Source: Paenalcaligenes sp050487225 (lineage in GTDB: Bacteria; Pseudomonadota; Gammaproteobacteria; Burkholderiales; Burkholderiaceae_B). Taken from it: a DNA stretch of 64,000 bases. The notes under the pieces were generated by a model. The model saw only the letters and a list, made by a program, of their open reading frames with translations. It did no database searches and was not told where the DNA came from. Position numbers and translations under genes: made by a program. Each line of letters begins with the position of its first letter. The stretch's first letter is position 1. The DNA lies in NCBI RefSeq assembly GCF_050487225.1, contig NZ_JBKQGY010000002.1, positions 248,001 to 312,000 of the forward strand, in the 5' to 3' direction. This document shows positions 57,698 through 64,000 of the stretch, piece by piece.

Positions 57698-58867
57698 TCA
57701 CGACCGTTTGGTGACTCGGCCCATTCTGAGTACCCAATACGCGATTAATCCTATCACTACGCCCCAAAACGCCGACCCTAAACCGCCCAGCGACATGCCA
57801 GATGTCGTCACCAAGAAAGTAATGACGGAGGGTTCTATATACGTCAGGTCATCGGCTAACAACCGAATATTGGCCACAATCGCACCGATTAAGGCCAGAC
57901 CAGCCAAGGCAGACACTAACGCCGCCGGTATAGCCGAAAAAATCAGCACAATACTGCCTGCCAGCGTGCCACCAATCAGGTAGACCACCCCGCTAGCAAT
58001 ACCCGCCACGTAGCGCTTTTCTGGATCCGCATGGCTTTCTTTGCCAGTACATAATGCCGCAGTGATTGCCGCCAACACAATGGTAATACCACCAAAAAAC
58101 GCCACCACCATAGACGCTAGCCCAGCACCCGTTACCACGGCACGTGACGGCGCGTTGTAACCCGCCAAGCGCATCACCACCATTCCGGGTAAAAACTGCC
58201 CTGTGAGGCTTACCACCACCAACGGTATGGTGAAGCTAAAGAACACTTTTAACGAGAATTCAGGCATGGTGAAAATAGGTGTGCCCCACTCCAGCCTTAA
58301 GGTATCTAACTGCGTATGGCCTTGCAGATACGCCAGCAAAAACCCAGTAATGGCGACCAAAATCACCGTGTAGCTAGGCCACAAACGTTTGCTAATCAAA
58401 TACACACCCAGCATCGCAAATACGACCGACGGCAAATCCATACTGGCCTGAAAGGCTTGTACACCGAACTGGAACAAAATCCCCGCCATCATGGCTGCCG
58501 CAATCCCCTTGGGGATGTACTGCACAATGCGCTCAAAATAGCCGGTGACGCCAATCACAGCCGTAATCACCGCCGCACTGAAATACGCCCCCACTACTTC
58601 TGCCATGGAAATTTCTGGGAATAGATTAATCAGCAGTGCCGTACCGGGTGCCGTCCATGCCGTAATCACGGGCATACGCAACCATAAACTCAGCGCCAAA
58701 CCACTCACGCCCGACCCAATGGAAATTGCCCAAATCCACGAGCTCAACATTTCTGATGAAAAGCCACCTACGTGCGCTGCCTGAATAAAAATTACCAACG
58801 GCCCGCAATAGGAAATCAACACAGCCAAAAAGCCGGCTACCCATGCCGACAACGACCAATTCTTCAT
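57698..58867 (-). CDS. BenE/YdcO-family benzoate-type symporter
   Basis: 389 residues with about twelve membrane helices. Family features include P-V-I-T-A-W-T-A-P-G-T-A-L-L near residue 66, Y-I-P-K-G-I-A-A-A-M-M-A-G-I-L and the late A-A-L-C-T-G-K-E-S-H. BenE in Acinetobacter carries benzoate, but the wider family, including YdcO, is not well defined. No benzoate-degrading genes are nearby, so the substrate is open. It stands 86 bases upstream of the EamA gene on the same strand. Confidence 0.87.
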   Translation of the reverse strand: MKNWSLSAWVAGFLAVLISYCGPLVIFIQAAHVGGFSSEMLSSWIWAISIGSGVSGLALSLWLRMPVITAWTAPGTALLINLFPEISMAEVVGAYFSAAVITAVIGVTGYFERIVQYIPKGIAAAMMAGILFQFGVQAFQASMDLPSVVFAMLGVYLISKRLWPSYTVILVAITGFLLAYLQGHTQLDTLRLEWGTPIFTMPEFSLKVFFSFTIPLVVVSLTGQFLPGMVVMRLAGYNAPSRAVVTGAGLASMVVAFFGGITIVLAAITAALCTGKESHADPEKRYVAGIASGVVYLIGGTLAGSIVLIFSAIPAALVSALAGLALIGAIVANIRLLADDLTYIEPSVITFLVTTSGMSLGGLGSAFWGVVIGLIAYWVLRMGRVTKRS

Positions 58868-59197
58868 CTACAGTCTCTCTCTTTTATTCTTCGTCGTCAG
58901 TACTGTACACCTATCTTTTAGCCTTAGCGAAAACACGACATTTTGCGGATTTCTTTTGCGCGTTTCATGCATCTGGATATAGACTACTTGGTCTAATTCC
59001 AAAAATACTTTTTAGGGGCCTGCTGAGTCCCTGCGGCTTGTGCCCCTTCGTGGTACGTGACTAGGCCGCCATTCCTTTTATCATTTACCTCACCAACCTC
59101 GCTAACCAGCCAGGCTGAAACCAACCCCTTACGTCCTCGCCTTATCTGGGTGATGACCACTGTTGAAAATTCCGTCTTACCCTTTCGGAGCGTTATT

Positions 59198-61030
59198 GTG
59201 TTACGTCGCTTTGAGGGTCTAGTTGACCCTTTCCCCCCTACGGAAAGCCAAGTCCCACCTAAGGGCTTAGTTCCGTTCCTTTGGTATTGCACGCAGGGTT
59301 CGCGCAAATACCTCGCCTTATTGGCCCTTTTTAGCGCCAGCGTCTCTATTTTTGAGGCATGGCTATTTGCCTTTTTAGGCCAAGTCGTCGATTTGCTATC
59401 GGTGTGGCAGGCTGGCGAGCCGCTTTCTAGCCATGAACAAACCGTGCTGTGGAGCATAGGTGCTGTGCTGGCAGGTAGCGTCATACTGGTTGCCCTACAC
59501 ACCTTCATACAGCATCAAACCTTGGCGATTAACTTCCCCTTACGGTTGCGTTGGAACTTCCACCGCCTGATGTTGCGCCAAAGCATGTCCTTTTTCTCGG
59601 ACGAGTTTGCGGGCCGCGTGACCACTAAAGTCATGCAAACCGCTTTGGCTGTACGTGAGGTGCTCTTTACCTTCAGCGAAATCGTGCTGGGCATAGGGGT
59701 GTATTTCTTAACCATTCTGGCACTAACAGCTGGGTTTGATGTACGCCTGATGATTCCGTTTGTGGCGTGGATAGTCGCCTTTGGCCTAACCATGTGGTAT
59801 TTCGTGCCGCGCTTAGGCAAAGTCGGCGCTGAGCAAGCACATGCGCGCTCGTCCATGACTGGCCGTATCACCGATGCGTACTCCAACATCACCACCGTCA
59901 AACTGTTCTCGCACACCAAACGTGAAGCTCTGTTTGCACGCTCGGCAATGGAGGACTTTCAAGAAACTGGCTATAGGCAAATGCGCCTGATCAGTATGTT
60001 TGAAATCGTGAACCAAATTTTGGTCGCCTCCCTGATTGCTAGCGCGGGGGGTTATGCCTTGCTGCTCTGGCATCACGGTGAAATCGGTACAGGTGCAGTG
60101 GCCGCTGTTACCGCTATGGCGGTACGTGTGAACGGTATGTCGCACTGGATTATGTGGCAAATGGCATCGCTGTTTGAAAACATCGGTACGGTGCAAGACG
60201 GTTTAGCGACGCTGACCCGTGCGGCTGCCGTACAAGATGCGCCTAATGCGCCTGCGCTCAACGTGAAACGTGGTGAAGTCGTCTTTGATCAAGTCAGCTT
60301 CAACTACAACGGCGAACGCCAAGTATTAGATAACCTTAGCCTAGACATCAAACCCGGTGAAAAAATCGGCTTGGTGGGACGATCTGGTGCGGGTAAATCA
60401 ACGCTGATTAATCTGCTGCTACGTTTTTACGATGTGGACAGCGGTCAAATACGCATTGATAACCAAAACATCGCTACCGTTACCCAAGACAGTTTGCGTA
60501 GTGCGATTGGTATGGTGACGCAAGATACGTCGTTGCTGCACCGTTCTATTCGCGACAACATTGCCTACGGTCACCCTGATGCCACGGACGAAGACATTCG
60601 CGCAGCAGCTATTCGTGCTCAAGCCGATGAGTTCATCCAACAGCTTAGTGATCAACACGGTAAAACCGGCTACGACACCATGGTGGGTGAGCGCGGTGTA
60701 AAACTGTCTGGTGGCCAACGTCAGCGTATTGCCATTGCTCGTGTGATGCTGAAAAACGCCCCTATCCTACTGTTGGATGAGGCCACCAGTGCGCTGGACT
60801 CAGAAGTAGAAATCGCCATTCAAGACAGCTTGAATGAAGTTATGGCAGGCAAAACGGTAATCGCTATTGCGCACCGTTTATCTACCATTGCAGCGATGGA
60901 CAGACTGATAGTGATGGATCAAGGTCACATCATCGAGCAAGGCAGTCATGCCGAATTGCTGAAACTAAACGGTGTATACGCCCGACTGTGGCATCACCAA
61001 AGCGGTGGTTTCTTAGCGCAAGACGAGTAA
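59198..61030 (+). CDS. ABC exporter, fused permease and ATPase
   Basis: 610 residues from GTG 59198, which has CGGAG seven bases upstream and gives the N-terminus L-R-R-F-E-G-L-V-D-P-F. The frame is open to 59057. Six membrane helices (about 30-310) precede the ATPase domain with Walker A G-R-S-G-A-G-K-S-T near 416-424, Q-loop V-T-Q-D-T-S-L-L-H, signature L-S-G-G-Q-R-Q-R and Walker B I-L-L-L-D-E-A-T-S-A-L-D. MsbA/lipid-A-type exporter fold. Cargo unknown: lipid, peptide or drug. Confidence 0.9.
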   Translation: MLRRFEGLVDPFPPTESQVPPKGLVPFLWYCTQGSRKYLALLALFSASVSIFEAWLFAFLGQVVDLLSVWQAGEPLSSHEQTVLWSIGAVLAGSVILVALHTFIQHQTLAINFPLRLRWNFHRLMLRQSMSFFSDEFAGRVTTKVMQTALAVREVLFTFSEIVLGIGVYFLTILALTAGFDVRLMIPFVAWIVAFGLTMWYFVPRLGKVGAEQAHARSSMTGRITDAYSNITTVKLFSHTKREALFARSAMEDFQETGYRQMRLISMFEIVNQILVASLIASAGGYALLLWHHGEIGTGAVAAVTAMAVRVNGMSHWIMWQMASLFENIGTVQDGLATLTRAAAVQDAPNAPALNVKRGEVVFDQVSFNYNGERQVLDNLSLDIKPGEKIGLVGRSGAGKSTLINLLLRFYDVDSGQIRIDNQNIATVTQDSLRSAIGMVTQDTSLLHRSIRDNIAYGHPDATDEDIRAAAIRAQADEFIQQLSDQHGKTGYDTMVGERGVKLSGGQRQRIAIARVMLKNAPILLLDEATSALDSEVEIAIQDSLNEVMAGKTVIAIAHRLSTIAAMDRLIVMDQGHIIEQGSHAELLKLNGVYARLWHHQSGGFLAQDE

Positions 61031-61041
61031 GTAGCGTGACT

Positions 61042-61069
61042 AAAAAGGCCCCATCGTTGGGGCCTTTTT
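61042..61069. terminator. Bidirectional intrinsic terminator
   Basis: AAAAAGGCCCC/GGGGCCTTTTT (11 bp) with a six-base loop, between the convergent ABC and MFS genes; the symmetrical A/T flanks serve both directions. Confidence 0.93.
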
Positions 61070-61105
61070 TATAGCCATAGCCATCATCATGATAAACAAC
61101 GTGGC

Positions 61106-62350
61106 TTAGTGTTTTGCCTCTGGCTCAGGATAGGTTTCCCTTACCCCTAACGCCGCCACAAAACCTAACACACTGATCCCCGCAGGCAACCATAACGCCA
61201 TGACGTAGACCGATGTGCCGTCGGTAGCGGCCGACGCTATTAACCAGCCATATACGGTTTGCACAATAGCGGTCACTAAAAACACACCCATATTCACCAA
61301 CGCGATAGCCGAGCCAGCCACAGCCGCAGGCACACTCTCTTTGGCTGCTGCAAACGCTACCGTTACCTGTGCACCACTGGATAATCCCAAGACTAAAAAA
61401 CACACTAGGCTCGCAGCAAAACCCACATCTGGCCCACACAGCAGCCATAGCCACGCGGCGACATTCAATAATGACGACAGCCAAATAAAGTGCTTACGTG
61501 TGCGCCAACTGTCAGAGAGCTTACCCACCAATGGAGAACATAGCCCGTATGGCACTAGCGCCAGCGTTAACACCAACGATGCCGACGCCCCAGACAAACC
61601 ATAGCCATCGCTTAATAAATGGGTACCCCATAAGCCAGCAAACGCATAAAACGTGCCATTCGTACCCGCAATAGCCACTAAGAGCAGCCATAGCTGGCGG
61701 CTTTTTAGTACATCTAACCATAGCTCACGACGTAATACGTTTTGCCCGGCTGGCCCCGCAGGCTGCATGCTATCGCTATACCCAGCAGGGGCGCGCCAGC
61801 TCAGCACGATTAGTACCGCCACAATCAGCGTCAACACGCCCAGCGCCATGAAGATCACACGCCAATCCGTAAACGCTAACAAGAGCCTGGCTGGCGCTTC
61901 CGACACGATAGAACCCAAGGTACCTATTAATAGTGTTACCCCTGTGACCAAGCCAAACTGGCGTCCGTCAAACCAGATCGCATTGCTTTTCATCACCGCG
62001 ACAAACACCAGCGACATCCCCAACCCTACGAGTAACGGGCCTAACAATGCCACGCTATAGCTTTGTGCCAGGCTCAAAATGACCGCCCCCACGCCTGTGA
62101 GCAATGTACCTAGCGCAGCCGGTAAACGTATCCCAAAGCGGTCTATCACCAAACCCGCTGGTACCTGCATCACGGTGTACACCCAGAAATGCATAGCTGC
62201 CAAACCACCCAAGGCGGTAGCCTCTAGCCCTAAGCTATTACCTATAGGAGCGGCAAATGTGGCGGGAGCAAAGCGATTAAAGAATCCAATAAAAAATGCC
62301 GTTGCCAATAACGTATAGCTGATTGCCCTTGCCGTACTTTTATCCTGCAT
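61106..62350 (-). CDS. MFS transporter
   Basis: 414 residues with twelve predicted helices. The loop 2-3 pattern G-L-V-I-D-R-F-G-I-R and N-R-F-A-P-A-T-F-A near the start are typical of the sugar-phosphate/anion-cation branch of MFS. The middle cytoplasmic loop is short. Substrate unknown. It is transcribed alone toward the bidirectional terminator at 61042-61069. Confidence 0.85.
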   Translation of the reverse strand: MQDKSTARAISYTLLATAFFIGFFNRFAPATFAAPIGNSLGLEATALGGLAAMHFWVYTVMQVPAGLVIDRFGIRLPAALGTLLTGVGAVILSLAQSYSVALLGPLLVGLGMSLVFVAVMKSNAIWFDGRQFGLVTGVTLLIGTLGSIVSEAPARLLLAFTDWRVIFMALGVLTLIVAVLIVLSWRAPAGYSDSMQPAGPAGQNVLRRELWLDVLKSRQLWLLLVAIAGTNGTFYAFAGLWGTHLLSDGYGLSGASASLVLTLALVPYGLCSPLVGKLSDSWRTRKHFIWLSSLLNVAAWLWLLCGPDVGFAASLVCFLVLGLSSGAQVTVAFAAAKESVPAAVAGSAIALVNMGVFLVTAIVQTVYGWLIASAATDGTSVYVMALWLPAGISVLGFVAALGVRETYPEPEAKH

Positions 62351-62734
62351 TGGCGTCCTCCTGTCTACGTCTCTGTTCGTCTCGTTTTCATGGCGCTGCC
62401 TCTAGCCGATATCCATATAGTCAGACCTCCCCCTGCATTGACGTAGCCATAGCAAAACCTATCGCATTACTCAAAAGTAGCGATAACTAACGATAAAAAG
62501 GGATATTCGATGTTGAATAGTGGGCCAATAACACAGTGCCCATGTCGCATAACGGTAGAGGTGTAGCGTTGAGTCTAGAGGTTTCACTATACGCGCCTAG
62601 CAACCACCTATCTACTGCGCGTAGCCTCTCTTTCGTTTCAAGGGGTAAACCTAAGCGCGCAAAAGCCTGATTCGCCCACCCGCCCACCGTATAATTCATA
62701 GACGTCTTTTGCATATGCGAACACTGCACAGTCT
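62351..62734. other. Gap between MFS and SMI1/KNR4-like genes
   Basis: 384 bases with no gene I can support. A minus-strand ORF of at most 80 residues (62487-62729) has no ribosome binding site and no recognised family. No clear terminator or repeat. Confidence 0.4.
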
Positions 62735-63388
62735 ATGTCGTACCCCCCTCTACTTAGTGCCTACTTCCACCTTCTTAGCGACGGCGACTACCGCCATACG
62801 ACATTGCTATCGCCCATTGCGGTGCAAGAATACAGTGAAGAGTTTTCTTTTCACCCAGCCGTTCAACTGTTTGGCGGGTACGTACTGGACGACCTAGGTA
62901 CCAGCAATCACCATTTGTTGATTACCACCGGCCCTCTGGCTGGCAGCGTGTATTACTTGTCGCACGACGATGATTCACGCGTGGTATTTGCGAGCTCTAG
63001 CGACTTTCTGGCTGCCGTTTTACAGGCACTGCACACCGAGCAAGAAAGTAGCGATCTGCACCCTGCACTTAGCCCTTTGGCAAACGACCAAAGCGCGCTA
63101 AGCGAGCTGATCACGGAGTTATTGGATTCGGACGATGATGAGGCAGAAGACCTGCTGCCCTCGCTATTGCCGTCTGTAGACTTACACGACCTTGCTTTGC
63201 TGCAACGCCTAGCCACCAGTGAGAACTTTTACCTAAGTGAAGCGCTGGCACATGAAATCATCAAACGCCCTGCCGCACATCTACTACCCATTGCACAATT
63301 ATGTGCGGCGCATGCGCACAGCCAAGTGTCTAGTATGGGTGCCAAAGCGGTGCGTAGCATCCAAGCCTTACGCTACGCACCAACTTAG
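62735..63388 (+). CDS. SMI1/KNR4-like protein of unknown role
   Basis: 217 residues. The first 100 residues look like a SUKH/SMI1-KNR4 domain: F-G-G-Y-V-L-D-D, G-S-V-Y-Y-L-S-H-D-D-D-S-R-V-V-F-A-S-S-S-D-F-L-A-A-V-L. A very acidic linker follows (D-S-D-D-D-E-A-E-D near 128-136), then a helical tail of about 80 residues. SUKH proteins are often immunity proteins against contact-dependent toxins, but no toxin gene is in the window. No signal peptide. The stop is three bases from that of the convergent TonB receptor gene. Confidence 0.6.
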   Translation: MSYPPLLSAYFHLLSDGDYRHTTLLSPIAVQEYSEEFSFHPAVQLFGGYVLDDLGTSNHHLLITTGPLAGSVYYLSHDDDSRVVFASSSDFLAAVLQALHTEQESSDLHPALSPLANDQSALSELITELLDSDDDEAEDLLPSLLPSVDLHDLALLQRLATSENFYLSEALAHEIIKRPAAHLLPIAQLCAAHAHSQVSSMGAKAVRSIQALRYAPT

Positions 63389-63391
63389 GTT

Positions 63392-64000
63392 TTAGTAGCG
63401 GTACTTCACCGTCAGCATCGCATTACGCGGTGCGCCATACAGGTTCAAGAACGTACCGTGACCTACGCTTTCCAAGTAGCGCTTGTCGAAGAGGTTATTA
63501 ATAACCAGCAGCGCTTCCCAGTGCTTGTTAGGTTGGTAGCCCAGCTTTGCTGATACCGTTGTATAGCCGCCTTGATATACCGAGTTGGTATACAAGTTGC
63601 TTTGTGATTGCACACCAGCCCCTACAGACCAGCCACGTAAGCTACCACCAAAATCGTCTGGTGCAAACTTATACTGCGTCCACATACGGAACAGATGTTT
63701 AGGAATCAGGTTAGAGTTAAAACGCTGGCCTTCGACTTCGTGGTCGCTGTCTTCACGCACACGCACATCGGTATAGGTATAGCCAGCCCCTAAATCCCAC
63801 CCTGCCAGTGGACTACCTACAACCTCAAACTCCCAGCCTTGGCTCTGCACCAAACCTGAACCCCGGTAACACGTACCCGTAGGCGAGTTGCCGCAACCTA
63901 TGTGATCGGTGTCCACCACGGCACGGTTGGTATCGCGTAATCGGTACACAGCCAATGAAGTATTTAAGCGACCATCCAGAAATTCTCCTTTTACCCCTGC
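63392..64000 (-). CDS. TonB-dependent siderophore receptor, C-terminal part
   Basis: About 202 residues of the barrel end; the frame is open to the right window edge. The segment G-V-K-G-E-F-L-D-G-R-L-N-T-S-L-A-V-Y-R is the classic barrel strand of FhuE/FpvA-like receptors, W-E-F-E-V-V-G-S-P-L-A-G-W follows, and the end reads Y-G-A-P-R-N-A-M-L-T-V-K-Y-R-Y with a terminal aromatic. It imports ferric siderophores across the outer membrane. A Cys pair lies in C-G-N-S-P-T-G-T-C. FhuE/FoxA-type ferrioxamine or coprogen uptake is more likely than FepA, by similarity. Confidence 0.88.
   Translation of the reverse strand, partial: AGVKGEFLDGRLNTSLAVYRLRDTNRAVVDTDHIGCGNSPTGTCYRGSGLVQSQGWEFEVVGSPLAGWDLGAGYTYTDVRVREDSDHEVEGQRFNSNLIPKHLFRMWTQYKFAPDDFGGSLRGWSVGAGVQSQSNLYTNSVYQGGYTTVSAKLGYQPNKHWEALLVINNLFDKRYLESVGHGTFLNLYGAPRNAMLTVKYRY

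Noticed and set aside
59057..59197. Longer N-terminus for the ABC exporter
   Set aside because: No ribosome binding site at the earlier ATG codons; the GTG at 59198 has CGGAG well placed and gives the usual length.
62487..62729. Short minus-strand ORF (80 codons) between MFS and SMI1-like genes
   Set aside because: No ribosome binding site, no recognised domain and no supporting context. It cannot be excluded but is not supported.
1..64000. tRNA, rRNA, prophage or transposon genes
   Set aside because: Reading both strands I found no tRNA cloverleaf, rRNA segment, integrase or transposase that I could support.

Overview
The window looks like chromosomal DNA of a betaproteobacterium of the Alcaligenaceae/Bordetella branch with roughly balanced base composition. 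The reasons are the gene order mltA-apaG-rpe-gph-trpE-trpG-trpD-trpC-ung, which I remember from Bordetella and Achromobacter relatives, and the many single-copy housekeeping genes (dsbC, priA, hemE, rep) among transporter and catabolic operons. The species assignment is inference. I found no rRNA or tRNA gene, CRISPR array or insertion sequence.

Positions 1-13883 hold a catecholate siderophore locus. It runs: a siderophore-binding protein cut by the window edge, an IroE/BesA-like esterase, a Fur-box-like site, a phosphopantetheinyl transferase, EntE, a free-standing aryl carrier protein, EntF (C-A-T-TE with the serine code D-V-W-H-F-S-L-V-D), an EntS-like exporter, a secreted beta-propeller protein, then EntC, EntB (isochorismatase only) and EntA. 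Together these would make, export, re-import and hydrolyse an enterobactin-type 2,3-dihydroxybenzoyl-serine product. A TonB-dependent receptor enters from the right edge (63392-64000).

Positions 14053-28048 carry a pseudo-receiver/winged-helix/EAL-like regulator, dsbC, a UbiH-family monooxygenase, mltA, apaG, rpe, an EAL-CBS-GGDEF protein, gph, and the trp operon behind a Trp-rich leader peptide and attenuator, followed by ung. Positions 28049-30662 are gene-poor: a duplicated hairpin repeat, a CoA-transferase, and two tiny ORFs under a promoter with repeated operators. Positions 30663-37009 hold rep, priA, a DnaA-box/AT-rich intergenic region that could be a replication origin, hemE and a Fis-type DNA-binding protein. 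Positions 37122-39630 hold a cation efflux protein and two O6-alkylguanine repair proteins.

The most unusual gene is at 39748-41481. A degenerate P-type ATPase fragment is fused in frame to a trimeric porin, behind a structured leader. From 41708 to 53592 there is an accessory catabolic region: a carboxymuconolactone-decarboxylase-family protein, a class III aminotransferase, two RpiR regulators, a C45 acyltransferase-like protein, and an operon of DUF3311, a sodium/solute symporter, a flavin monooxygenase, a Rid protein, DUF1028 and ArgE, divergent from a LysR gene. Together they look like a route for taking up and breaking down an amine or N-acylated nitrogen compound. From 53695 rightwards transporters dominate: Tsx-like channel plus NCS2 purine permease with a structured 5' leader, an EamA exporter, a BenE-family symporter, an ABC exporter and an MFS transporter, then a SMI1/KNR4-like orphan and the partial TonB receptor.
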